Source: Penicillium oxalicum (Eukaryota > Ascomycota > Eurotiomycetes > Eurotiales > Aspergillaceae). From it: a stretch of DNA of 64,000 bases. Within the stretch, counting starts at the first letter, position 1. Each line of letters opens with the position of its first letter. The stretch spans positions 3,472,001-3,536,000 of the forward strand of contig NC_064653.1 in assembly GCF_001723175.1 (NCBI RefSeq), given 5' to 3'. A program made the position numbers and the translations under genes. The notes under the pieces are model-generated. The model did not search any database and had not been told where the DNA came from. It saw only the letters and a list, made by a program, of their open reading frames with translations. This document shows positions 11,301 to 22,935 of this stretch, piece by piece.

Positions 11301-13705
11301 TTAGATTCCATCTATCAGCGTACTTTTTAAAAGGAAGACATGTGCCCCGATAGCGTGAGTGGGCTGACCAAGTGAGTTGGACTAGACCTATACCCCATTC
11401 TTGAGGATCAAACTGCTTCTACCAGCGAAACTCGTAGACTGAATGTACCCTCCAACCAGAAAAAAGACCCGACAATTGACAAGGTAGTTATAGCTATTCC
11501 TGATAGAATGAAAGTTCCCTGTAGAATCCGAATCCAAGTTCACAATAACGTCCCCACTCCAGCATTGAGCTTTGCAAGTTGCAAGGACGTATGCTGTGTC
11601 CTCATTAGTGATGCAATATATTCTAAGTTTGATCTTAGATACTCCTACCAACTCTCCTACCCTACCGTCACCACTATATTTAGCCACCACAGGGACAACC
11701 TGAATCTGAAAGGGTTTCGAGTCACTAATCCCAATAAAAGCTAGTTCCAAGCGGCCTGGACCGTCGTCGCAGCCGAATAACCTTATACAGTTGTATGTCG
11801 GAGAATTGGCCTGAAGATCGGAGTATGGAAGTTCTTCATTTCTCCCTGTGGCACACTGGAGTGATAATCGTCAAGAATTTTATTACCCCTCCGCCTCTCT
11901 GCCTCAACTCTGACAGCTCTGAAAGCTAGTTTTTTTTGCTTTATTGCCGGCGGGTCTGATCTTATCCGATGGGCTGAGTGCAGGTAGAGTTCTTCTTTGA
12001 GTAGGTTATGATGGGTCAAGTGGTGAGTGGCTAGGTATAGTGGGTGGTGCGAAGTTCACGCTATCTGACCAGTGTCCTGAATCACCCTTCATAGGTCTCA
12101 TTGCTAAGAGAGAGAGAGAGAGAGCTTGTGTATGACTCGGATTATTATTTATCCCGTTTGGAGGAGCAAATATTTCGAGGTTTTGTCCTTTGAGAGATTT
12201 TAGCTGCAGGCCTATCTTGTGAGAATCGAATGCGCGTCCCTAGAAACCAAGCTCTTTAACTTCGTTCTTGCATGTCTTAAAGGCAAGACGAGATACTTTA
12301 TGGAAAGACTCTGGCGATTTCTGGAGCCACCAAGGTCTAAGTATGAATACTTTGGGAGAAAGAAATTTGCATTTTCAAAAAGACAAATTATTCCATTGGG
12401 TAGTACAATCATATGTTGAGCATGCACACCTTGCCCTCCGTAGCTCTGTGCTTCTGATCATTGGACGTGGGGAGGACAGAGCTTAGTCCTTCCTCGTTCG
12501 ACTTTGATCAAAGTCTCCCTGGCCAGCTGTATGAGATATAGTTACTAGATGGAGAGAGAGAACAAGGCAGAAAGTAGGAAGAAATCCCGACAGGAAGGCT
12601 GCGAGAACAATTGGGGCCACATGGACAAGTGTAAATCCGCCTTGCCCAAATGCATGTATTCCCGATCCGAGGCGAACGTCACCATCGTCCAGAGAATCCT
12701 TGCCATTCGGTCATAGCTCTGCATTTGATTTGCGTGTTCTTTTCTGAAAAAAAAAATTCTTTTGAAATTTTTCCCCCTCACATTTGCCTTTTGGAGGGGG
12801 TGTGGCCAGCCAAATCTCCACTTCTCTCGCTGGTCGTGCATTCGTCTGACATCACGCTTGCTCTGCAACCCCCGCTCCCTGTCCTTTCTCCATTTTCCAA
12901 TTGGTCTGGTCGTGCGTCTCGAGGTACACACAAGCGCAGATGAATCGCCCCATGCGCAGTTGAAGACACTGGAGAGACGAGACTAGGCCATCGGCAAAGC
13001 CCAAAGAGCTAGCAGTGATGCATCAGCGACGTTTGCGAGATCGAGTGCTGGTCGGACCATCGTTGCCCTGTGCACCACTCTCCCCAGTCCTTCTCTGCTT
13101 CGATCTGCTCTGCACCTTGGGGTCTGTCTCTTTCCTGACTGAGAATTGCCAATCGAACGCCACTGTATGCACGGATCCACCTGGAGATCGCAACAATGAT
13201 CGTTCCGCAGGATTGTCGGTCTGGACGCTCCAAATCACCCATCCTGGAAAAGAGGCGTGAATCATGACCGCGATGCTTTGGGTGCCTCTCGGGTAACTTC
13301 AACCGTGCTTCTCCTGCTCTTCGATGCTCGTTCGCATTGCTTGCCTTCGGGATGCGCAGTGGACATCGGTGAATGCTCATAGCATTTTGTATGCCCTGCA
13401 GGACGGTCGGTCAAGTGCGACCTTGCAAATGCATTCTCTTCATGGATACCGCTTTGGCTCAGAACCTCTGCGGAAGAGACCACCGCAGTCAGCCAACTGC
13501 ATTGCGCTTGGGAAGTCGATGTGGATCAAAGCGGGATGGAGAAATCATTAGAGAAGGAAAGTGAAGGAGAGAGATAACAGAAAAAGGGGTGTCAAGAGAA
13601 ACAAGGCTAATATATGATCAATGGCATCGACATTCACTGATCATCCATGTGGATCGTCAAAGCTGACAGCTGCTTGTCGTCGAGCGGATGGTCACGGCAT
13701 TCAGG
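8368..13705. other. Gene desert, 5.3 kb, no supported gene
   Basis: No recognisable gene was found on either strand. The longest open frames (for example 11388-11750 and 12545-12931, both minus) are about 120-128 codons, have no known motif and no consistent splice partners. The sequence is mixed in composition with AT-rich parts, contains an (AG)9 microsatellite at about 12107-12124 and short T and A runs. I saw no terminal inverted repeats or transposase/reverse transcriptase signatures. In a genome where the rest of the window has a gene about every 2-3 kb, this is unusually long; long untranslated or noncoding transcripts are possible. Confidence 0.5.
12107..12124. repeat. (AG)9 microsatellite
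   Basis: Nine uninterrupted AG units in the gene-free region. No function is implied. Confidence 0.9.
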
Positions 13706-13987
13706 CTAATTCTTCGCTCCAGCGTTCGGAGTGCCTCGGTAATTGTTCCAGAATCGTTCGACGGCCCGCTGGGCAACGGTCGAACCACGGTAGCGCTCCA
13801 AAAAGTAATTGAAGAGCGCAAACTCATCACGGCTCAGCACATAACTCTCTGGATCGGCTTGAATGCGCGTCCAGAGGTCAGTGATGGCATTTTCGAGGAT
13901 GGAGGTGGTTTGTTGGTCTACAGCACCATCCTCACAATTGCGGGCCTGGTCCAAGGCCTGTCGGACACTGGCAAGATCTTTCGACAT
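13706..13987 (-). CDS. Small single-exon protein, 93 residues, function unknown
   Basis: An uninterrupted frame begins with an ATG in a good context (ACC before the ATG) and ends at TAG. The product, starting MSKDLASVRQALDQARNCED, looks like a folded soluble helical protein: regular hydrophobic spacing, a well-formed amphipathic middle (ILENAITDLWTRIQADPESY) and an aromatic-rich segment (DEFALFNYFLERY) followed by RFWNNYRG. It has no signal peptide, membrane segment or cysteine motif. The composition is clearly more protein-like than the neighbouring chance frames, and I have an impression of similar short proteins in other Pezizomycotina, but I cannot name a family or function. It stands alone: about 5.3 kb without genes on one side and 4.8 kb on the other, which would allow long 5' and 3' UTRs or distant control elements. 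Confidence 0.7.
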   Translation of the reverse strand: MSKDLASVRQALDQARNCEDGAVDQQTTSILENAITDLWTRIQADPESYVLSRDEFALFNYFLERYRGSTVAQRAVERFWNNYRGTPNAGAKN

Positions 13988-16900
13988 GGTATAGTAGAAA
14001 AGGTGACGTAATGGCGCACTTTAGAAACCGACGTCGAAGAAGGATAGAAGAGAGCTGGATGGAAAACCAAGAGGGTTTGTGAAGGGAAGACAACTTTCAA
14101 AAGGTCCAATTTTCCGAGGCTGGGGCTTCAGTGATAGCAGGATTGTCACCCTGAGGACGACCCGGGAGGACTGTCGGATGGAACAAGAATCAAATAGAGT
14201 GATAAGAGGGGACAGGACTTTTGAGACAGACTGAGATGAAGTTGTTGCACACGATCAAGGGGAGAAAGGGAAGAAATAAAAAGAAAATTGGGTGTTTGCG
14301 ATCTTTTCAATCCTAGAATAAAGCACAGAGCAATGTGATAATATAAAGTCAAGGAAAAATAGCACCAAGAAAAAGGAAAATCAATTAAATTAAAATTCAA
14401 CGTGACAACTCCCTCCCAGTCAGAACAAAAAAGAACAAAACCACCAAGCCGAGGTGGAGCAGGAAAAGGTGGGTGCGCGGATGTGGACTAGAACTGGGAG
14501 GGTACAGTTCCAGAGTGCGCCCACTGGCCCCAGTGTCAGTACATCTCCATGCAATATGATCCATGATCGGATCACAGTTGGAAAGGGGGTGATGATGTGG
14601 GTGGTGTAGAGAGAATCCCCAGTGGAGGGTCCGCTTCATAACTGGATCAAAATGGTGAGACAAACGGGTTTAGGGGGCGGTTGGCAAGCAGAGGAATCTA
14701 GAAGAAACTCTAAAAGCAGCACCGTGGGCAATAAGGCAGAGGAGCCGGAGTTCCAACGGAAGAACACAGTACCAAGACTCCGATAAGAATGGAGAAGAAG
14801 CCGAGAACTGGGCAGAGTCACTAACAATCGTCATAAGAATGGAATGACTCTCCCAAGGACAAGTGGCATCAACATTTAAACATCACCACACAACATGCTG
14901 TATGGATGGTCGTCTTACGAAAGGCGAAGCTCAACGGCGATCAGAGCCGCCTCGAGGTGAGAGGAAATCAGAAAATCGGTGCTTTTTCCTAAAGTGGATA
15001 AAGAAATCAGATCCAGACCCGAGAATATCATAATCAATAAACCTTCGGGGTTTGGAAAATCCCCCTCCAAAAATAAAATAAAAGAGAGGAGGAAAAAATC
15101 ACGAAGGTGACTTGAAAGGAACAAAAGTGAACGATCAAAGAGACCAGGCTGCACTTTCTCGCCGTGTGGTAGAATTGCAGCTGGTACCTGATTCAGACAC
15201 TGTCGCACATCCCAGCCCGTCGAACTAGTGCGCAAATACGCACGTATGCGGACCCAGCTGGCTTGCTTCGCAATAATTTGCCAACAAGCCTGCCAGCGGG
15301 CTTGCCCGTGGTGGATAACGTTCATAGTGCATCAGCATCCTTGGCGTAACGGCTTGGGCCATAGGAAGAATTACCGTAGATGGAAAACTTCCTGCCCCCC
15401 CTCCCCCTCTCCTCCATTCTCCCCATGACATGCTTCAAAAAGCGCAAAGCTCCTGAGTGCCCACTCGCTGGCTCCTGAGGGGATTCCTCCCTAGACCAGA
15501 AACGTGAGCAGGTCTAACGGAGGCCGAGGTCCTGATTCGTTCTTCAAGAGGATTTCAAGGATCGGACGCATCGTCCCTGAACTATTGGGCGTTGAATTTG
15601 GTGCTAATTCTGACTTGCAGGCGGGTACGGTGCAACTCTGCATTTATCCAGACTGGCTGGTCGCATAGAAACGTACGACAGATCCTACCAAGTCCTCGCA
15701 GAAGCAACATATCAGTTGCTTCAACGTAGTGCAGGGAGGCCAGATCTGGCGGGTGAAGAAGGTTTACGAAATCGTGTGGGGGGTGACACAAGTTTGTCAG
15801 TCTGACTGCTAGGTCAATACAGTGGGAGGTCCGATCTGCATCTTTCGGGGCCAATGTTGAGTTTTGACTTTGTACGTAGACTTTTCAGTGGTGATTCTGT
15901 CACACAGTCCAGTGCCCACCATTGTCTTTTGTGCCGTGGTGCTGGGGCAGCTCCATGGGTCTGAAGGTGGATCCAGGAAGGAAAACACACTCACATCCTT
16001 GCGTATGATGAAGGTCGCCTTGGTCTACAGATACTCCTCGTTCCCGAAAAGATTTGCCGTCAAGCAACCAGGCCCATGATCTGGAAATAAGGATTGGAAT
16101 GAGAGCCAGCGCCATGATCCTATTTCGGTTCCCTCTTATTGTCAAACGGCCTTTTTGTCTCCGTCCAGTCAAGGTCCCAAAGAGACTGACAGGTTCATCT
16201 CGCTGCGTAGCTCCATCGGGCGTGTTCCCCGGGCGTCTCGGCTTGCGAGGAAATCATCCGAGGTTTATCCCCCGGCGGAAATCCCGACTCCTGATTCAGT
16301 AGGGAAAATTTTTGCTGAGGTGAGGCCGAAAATTCAGAGTCAGTCACCTGGCAACTCAGTGGAGGAGTCGCGGGTGAGGACGGAGTACTATAATCGCACC
16401 CCGCCGTCCGACTGGTCCGGCTTGCTGCTTTGTCCACCCCTTTTGCCGGTGATGGAACATGAGTCGTACATCTACCGATCGGACCTGTTCCTGAAAGTGA
16501 GAGGTTGGAGTGAGGAGATGGGGCGAGACCAGGTCGCTGTTGGCTTTTTTTGATTTTCTTTTTTTACAATTTTCTTTCCCGAGGCGGCTCACTTTGGCTG
16601 CTGTGGCATCCGCGGGTTCTTGTGATGTTCATACGGCGTGTGCGAATAGCATTTGAATTTAGTTATGATCACACTTTATAGCCATAGTGCGAGGGCCAAC
16701 TGCAAATCATGCTGCCCATCAAGGACTTCGGAAGCTGAGATGTTGGACTTGTCCGGATGTGACTCCCCATGCCCTGGATCATCGTAATGGGATGCGCAGG
16801 ACACTCATTCATCCTCATTTGTTTGAGACGAACTCAACGGTTTCGAATGTGTAGTCTCTTCATGACTGCGAAGCCATCGAAGTGGATGATGATGATCGAT

Positions 16901-18830
16901 GGCCTGCCAAGTGCCCTAGAAGTGGGTTCGGGTTTACCCCCCGAGACCCTGAACCGGAGGTCGTTGGCCCACCACGGATCGTCTCTCCCAAAAGACACGG
17001 AGGATTTCCGGGACGCTGAATGATATGGAGGTGAGGAGGACATGAATAATGCTGTGTATAAATCTGCTGCAGTTTCGGTGGTCCACTTGAGACGAAACAA
17101 AGCGTGTCTGCTCCAAGAGAGGTTAATGCGCCGAAACTAAAAGAAGATCCAGGGTCCTCTTCGTCACCACCTCGACACCATAATCCAGACTTCTCAAAAT
17201 CAGGTACTTTTGATGAAAAACCTTAATTGCAAGAATTCATGAAACCATCAGGCCCCCTCTGGGATTGCGTTGAATGTTGTCTGACAAATGCACAAAGGAT
17301 CGAATGGTGCTTGGGAGGATCAAAAGGGAGAGAGCATGTGCTTAGAATGTTCACCATGAATGGAAAGAGCTGCCCGAGAGCACCTGACCACGATTAGGCC
17401 AACGATTCCTGTACTCCCATTGAAGTGCATACATACTATGGTATTCATCATATAAAGCATTGAGAGCGCTCATCAATCTAGTCCTTCCAGTGACTTGAGA
17501 TGTAAATTTCCCATTATCATTCCGGCCAAAATGGTCACAGAAAAACTGAAGAAAACCTTAATTATGATCTGAAACACGGCAGTTCGACCTCCTCCGTTGC
17601 CCTTCGTGTGAAACCAACTGTTGTGGGAGCCCTAGGCACCCATTTTCAGCTTGGACACAATGTTTAGTCCTCTCGACACTCAGAGCCACAATTTTGAGAC
17701 AGTAACCAAACAGTCAGTCTAATCCAGGGTCTTTATAGCACAGCCGAGGTCCATCGGTGGCAATGAACCAATTGAGCTCTTGCGATGCAGTCTTCAAATA
17801 CCCAGAAACACTTTCTTACTCTGTTGGGTCGGAAATGAGAGCCCGATGTGTATAAAGGGAGGTAAAAGAACCGATCTGGCCACGACGTTGGTCCTTTGGT
17901 AACCTCAAACCGGGACTAGTACTCGTCGAATTTTTAGGGGGAAATTTTAATATTGGAACCTCAATTCATAAGCATCATACAAGCCTGCGCAATCTCACAC
18001 ACGGGCTAGAAGCATGACTGTTGTATAGAATGGGAGAGCCGGGGATCAAACAGATCTCTGACACCTCCCATGGAGGAGGGTGTCGGTAGGCATGGAACAA
18101 AACAAAATCTCTTTTCGGGGACTCATCATGTAAACTCATTCCGCTTCCCTATGTCTAGCCAGGGGCTCATCACTAGATCATCACTGAAGCTCTAAATAGC
18201 AATGATGGTTGGGATACATGATACCTTGACTTCGGTGCATACGATGACGCCCGATAAAGATATTTGTCTGGTTACATGTTCCTCTCGTCATTCAGAGCCA
18301 CCACCATGTCTCAGTATCGGTCTCGATATCGTTGTCGATCGGTGGAAGTGCCATATTTCTTCTTCTGCAATAACCGAAAGCTTGTTGCTTGACCCTGTGC
18401 ATACTCACATAGTTGTACTAAACTATGCGATCATGTCTAAAATATGGCTAGAATCTTCATTCTAGCCACAAGAGACAGAGGGATCACAAGAGGGCTAAGC
18501 TCCGCATCAGAGAATGGCTAACGTAATCATGAGAGGAGAGATACGTGTGCACAAGAGAAGTATCGCAAATGTCACTTCTCAGCTTCTTGAGCCGGTCGGA
18601 AAGCCAGAGAAAGACTTCGATCTATTATTCCATCGATCTAAGAAAGCTACCGCGGAGGCGGACAGCGGCAACCCGCGCGCTAGTGTGGAGTTGTCGTGAA
18701 CTTGTTGACAGCTGGGAAACGTACGGAACATCGGTGAACCGCCGAGCCGCGTACGACGACACGTCAACTACAACTTCAAGTGCCCATACTTGCTCGAATC
18801 GAGGATTCTCTGATCCTTCTTTTCATTATC
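13988..18830. other. Gene desert, 4.8 kb, between the 93-residue gene and rud3
   Basis: No gene could be supported. The longest open frames (minus 14915-15325 and plus 16155-16553, the latter from a TTG) are 132-136 codons, have no recognisable motif and no splice partners. The region upstream of the minus-strand 93-residue gene may include its 5' UTR and promoter, and the last few hundred bases form the rud3 leader. I saw no tRNA-like cloverleaf and no transposon ends. Confidence 0.45.
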
Positions 18831-20780
18831 ATGCCGGCCGATCACCCTCCGCAGGCTGCGCAAGGTGCGGCGCGATCCCGATCACCTCTCCTGGTCTCTC
18901 GCTAGCCCGTCCGTGAAACCCCGCTGACTCCATAACCACAGGCGCCAAATCCAAGAAGACCAAGAAGAAGAGTGCCAAGGCTAAAGAGGCTGCTCAGCAG
19001 GTGGAACCAGAGCCATTGGAGGCTGTGGAGGATGAAACCCAGGATGGCTCTCCCAAGGTAGGCGCGGCGGTATTCGTCTCCCGCTTCAACGTCTTTGCAC
19101 ATTGATTCTTACAATGACAGGATGATGCCGATGAGATTGAGGACACCAACGATACCGACGAGACGCAGGTCGACCCTGAAGCGATCCAAGCACCCACGAA
19201 CGAGAGCCCTGCGCCCGAGAAACATACTGAAAAGCAAGAACCGTGCAACGCGGGACCCAATGACCGCTTCGACGCTCTGGTGCGAGACCGCGATTCCCTC
19301 AGGGCCGAGGTGACAGACATGCGCAAGTCCCTCGAGGAGATACAATCCAAGCATGAGGCCGACATGCAAGCCTTACAGCAAAGACTGGGCGACGCGGAAT
19401 CCAAGAAAGAGCAGGCCGAGACCCAATTTCAAAAGCTCATGGAGCGAGTCAATGCTATCAAGTCGCAGCTCGGCGCACGCCTTAAAGAAGATGAGGTATG
19501 GCCTCTAGGCTTCGCAATCTCTGTGCTGAACCACTCACTGATATCTCAATAATAGGAGGAATTGGCACAGGCCCGCACGCAGATCGAAGAGCTTGAGGAT
19601 CAGAACGCCGAGCTTAGAACACAGCTGGATTCAAAGGTTTCGGAATTGGCAGAAGTCTCCGAAGCATCGGCACAAAAGACCAAGGAGATCTCTACGCTAC
19701 GAGACCGAACGAACTTGTCCCAGCAGAATTGGATTCAAGAAAAGGAGGAATTACTGGAGCAAAATTCTTTCCTTCAGTCAGAATTCGAACAAGCCAAGGA
19801 TGCGATGCACAATTGGGAAGTGCTGGCAATGGAAGAGCGATCAGTGCGTGAGAATCTGGCCGAAAAGGTTGCGGATCTCGAGGAACAGCTTGCCAATCTC
19901 CGCGATGCATATGAACGAGTATCGGGAGAACGCGATAGTCAGCAGTCAACCGTCGATGGATTGCAGCGTGCATTGCAAGAAATCCAACTGGCGCGGAAGC
20001 AGGAGCTTCGGGAATTAGTGGAGAGTTCTGATGCTCAGTTGGAAGAACTCCAGAAATCATTACGCGAGGCCCAGGAGCACGCAAAAGCTGCAGACAAGGA
20101 CCTAGTCATCGCCCAAGAAGAACTTGAAAGAGTGCGGCCGTTTGAGAAGGAAGTCAAGGAGAAGAACCTTCTCATTGGCAAGCTGCGACACGAAGCGGTC
20201 ACCTTGAATGATCACTTGACCAAGGCTCTTCGGTTCTTGAAGAAGGGGAAGCCCGAAGATAATGTCGACCGGTAAGAAATTTTTTTCCGATCTCTTGTTT
20301 GCGGAGTGACTACCATCACTGTACGACGTACTAATTGATCTTGTATCGACAGGCAAATTGTAACAAACCATCTTCTTCACTTCCTCGCACTCGACCGATC
20401 AGATCCGAAGAAGTTCCAGATTCTCCAGCTTATTGCAGCTCTACTGGGTTGGGATGATGGTAAGTCATCGTCCGGTTTGACGGATGGTCGAACGGTCCCA
20501 TGTGACTTCTCATCAATACTAATGACTCGCTCTAGAACAACGTCAGCAGGCAGGTCTGGCCCGACCAGGAGGCTCGAGTAGCTCTGGAAAGCTTCGTGTG
20601 CCGGGTACGCCTTTACGGACGCCCAGTACGCCCAACCTGGCGACTGAGTTCATGGACAACGGGGCATCAAGCAAGGAAACGTTGGCCGAACTATGGTCCA
20701 ATTTCCTCGAACAGGAAGCAGAGGCTGGAGACCGTAACACCATGAGGCGTGGAAGCCACCCGGGACCGCCTAAATCATAG
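18831..20780 (+). CDS. rud3: Golgi golgin of the Rud3/GMAP-210 type with GRAB domain
   Basis: Rud3 is a coiled-coil tether of the cis-Golgi that binds Arf1-GTP through a C-terminal GRAB domain and captures vesicles. Six exons are read: 18831-18864, 18942-19057, 19121-19495, 19556-20271, 20353-20459 and 20536-20780, giving 530 residues (yeast Rud3 is 484). The first coding exon is only 34 bp. The N-terminus is lysine-rich (KSKKTKKKSAKAKE) and then acidic. Residues of about 135-400 form a long heptad coiled coil rich in E, Q, L and K. The GRAB-like block begins near LIGKLRHEAVTLNDHLTKAL (about 380) and includes RQIVTNHLLHFLALDR, then KFQILQLIAALLGWDDEQR. The tail is serine/proline-rich with two TP-type phosphorylation-like sites (VPGTPLRTPSTP). 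The coiled coil with GRAB makes the assignment good. Confidence 0.9.
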
Positions 20781-21120
20781 TCAGCTGCCTGTACGCTGCA
20801 AAGATATGCACCTTGTGTCCCAATCTACAGTTGAACCGTGTTGTGCGGGGGTTTCTCGCAAAGTCTGCCTCCACGAGAGCAAAGGGTTTCTGTTGTATAG
20901 AAAAAGGAGCCATCCAATAGACATGAAGCAGAACATGCACACCGCCTGTGTTCTGCCGGACAAACATTTCCGGTGCAGCATCTGGGGATTCGGAATTTCT
21001 ACTTGCGATCGCGGTGGTTGTAACGCGATAATTTGTACTCATATGAACTTTTGGGCGGCCCTTCGTCCACTATCTCCTCCTTTTCGGTCCTCGTGTTCTT
21101 TCAAGCGTCTTCTTGCAACT
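20781..21120. other. rud3-guk1 intergenic space
   Basis: A 340 bp space with the 3' flank of rud3 and the promoter and leader of guk1, including a pyrimidine-rich stretch at about 21060-21110 before the guk1 ATG. No further gene is seen. Confidence 0.6.
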
Positions 21121-22348
21121 ATGGCTGCCAACTCCTGTACGTACATCCTGACTTGACCTCAATCACCCCTGGCGCATACATACCCCTCCTCGTTTATCCG
21201 CACCATATTCCATGGGCGCATTACTTTCTGAGATGTGCATATGAGCATCTGCCACTGTAATAGCAGCTGATAATGATGCACTTCATCAATAGCTCAATTT
21301 CGCCCCGTTGTGATCAGCGGCCCCTCGGGCTGTGGAAAGTCCACACTGCTCAAGCGCTTATTTGCGGAATATCCTGGTAAGCGGACATGGTTGAAATTCC
21401 AGCTCGCATCCTACTTCACCGGCGCGATGCTGATTGAAGGGTTCCCTTCGATATAGATCGCTTCGGCTTCAGCGTCTCAAACACAACCCGTGCGCCTCGC
21501 CCCGGTGAGCAAGATGGAAAAGAGTAAGATTAACATTCCGCCCAGTTTGCAGGCGCCACAAAAGACATCTTGCATAGATGCAAGGCAGTCTCATGCTAGA
21601 GTGCAACCAAAGACTTCCATCTGACTGACGTTGTTGAAAAGTTACAACTTCGTGACCAAGGAGGCATTCCTTGATCTTGTCGCTCAGAATGGCTTCATTG
21701 AACACGGTACGTCACACTTGCAAACCCGCAGAAAGCATCCTCACCTCTCCATTCTCTCCATGCGCAGACGAGACGATCCCGATCACCGTCTACCCTCCAA
21801 CACTTGTTCCCTCTGCCCTCGACGTATACCAACATACTAACCATATCTCCCCTCTAGCTCAATTCGGTAGCAACTTCTACGGCACCTCAAAACAAGCCGT
21901 TAAGGACGTCGCCGAGAAGCAGCGCATCTGTGTCCTTGACATCGAAATGGAAGGTGTCAAGCAAGTGAAGAACAGCGACCTGAATGCTCGATTCTTGTTC
22001 CTTGCCCCTCCCTCCATGGAAGAGTTGGAGCGTCGGTTGCGTTCTCGGGGTACCGAGACTGAAGGTAAGCAGAGAACACCCTTGTTCTTATACTGTGGAT
22101 CGCTTCTTAATCTTCATGTTGGAAATCGGCTTGCAAGGAATTGAAGGTTGCAGTGTGCTAATGCTTTGGCCGTTTCTGAAACAACAGATAGTTTGCGCCA
22201 GCGCCTGGCTCAGGCAGTCAATGAGTTAGAATTCTCCCAGCAGCCTGGCGCACATGACAAGATCGTCGTCAACGATGATCTGGAAAAGGCGTACGAGGAA
22301 CTGCGAGACTGGGTGGTTGATGGTGGTCGCTTTGGTGCTTCGCAATAG
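21121..22348 (+). CDS. guk1: Guanylate kinase
   Basis: Guanylate kinase phosphorylates GMP or dGMP to the diphosphate with ATP in the cytosol and is essential for GTP supply. Six exons are read: 21121-21136, 21293-21376, 21457-21523, 21642-21706, 21858-22064 and 22188-22348, giving 199 residues, the normal length. The P-loop SGPSGCGKS lies at about 14-22. The guanylate kinase signature follows with [20 protein letters not shown], then [26 protein letters not shown] and [20 protein letters not shown]. The first coding exon is 16 bp. An earlier GTGAGC at 21505 could be mistaken for the exon 3 donor, but the conserved EQDGKD segment requires the donor at 21524. Six coding exons in a 600 bp coding sequence is intron-dense. 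Confidence 0.96.
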
Positions 22349-22935
22349 AGTTGTCGACACCTGCTCGTGTTCACTTTGAGCTCTAAAAAGTCTGCGCAGT
22401 ACCTACAGCAGAGTACATCTACAAAATAATGCAAGTAACTACAAAATAGAATGAGTTGCAAAGGTTTATTTTCATACACATGATTCCCGAGATAGAGTTT
22501 CCTCATTATATTTAATTAAAGAAGCTAAGAACATTTGCCACAGGTGCCAAATACGGGGCAGGCTCTTTCTTGTACATTGTCAACACAATATTAAGAAGTG
22601 AAGTGGCCGGGCTCAAGACCGAGGACGTAGATAACGTGGGAAAACCCAGACTGTCTGATGCATTCGAATACCAGAAGTGAGAAAAAAGACGCAAAACCAA
22701 ACGAGAAGAGAAAAAGCGAAGAAATTGAGGGGGGATATCTGCAAATGGCCTGCTGGCGTGGAAGGGATAGTGAATTTTTGGACAAGAAAATTGAAGAATC
22801 CTTGCCCAGGAGAATAAGAAGAAGATGGAGGTCGTTCTGCTACCACCAAAGGAGAGTGTTCAAGAGCACTTGACACCAAGAAGAGTGACTTTGTGATCTC
22901 GTCCATGAAAAGTCATAGCGAAAACATGATGGTTC
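22349..22935. other. Convergent 3' flanks of guk1 and cdc10
   Basis: A 587 bp tail-to-tail space that is AT-rich with T and A runs; it would hold both 3' UTRs and polyadenylation sites. No additional gene is supported. Confidence 0.6.

Noticed and set aside
11388..11750. 120-codon minus-strand frame in the gene desert
   Set aside because: Mixed hydrophobic composition but no family, no start context and no exon partners; it may be a decayed gene, but that cannot be shown.
21504..21510. GTGAGC as donor of guk1 exon 3
   Set aside because: Using it would delete the conserved EQDGKD part of the guanylate kinase signature; the GTAAGA at 21524 keeps it.
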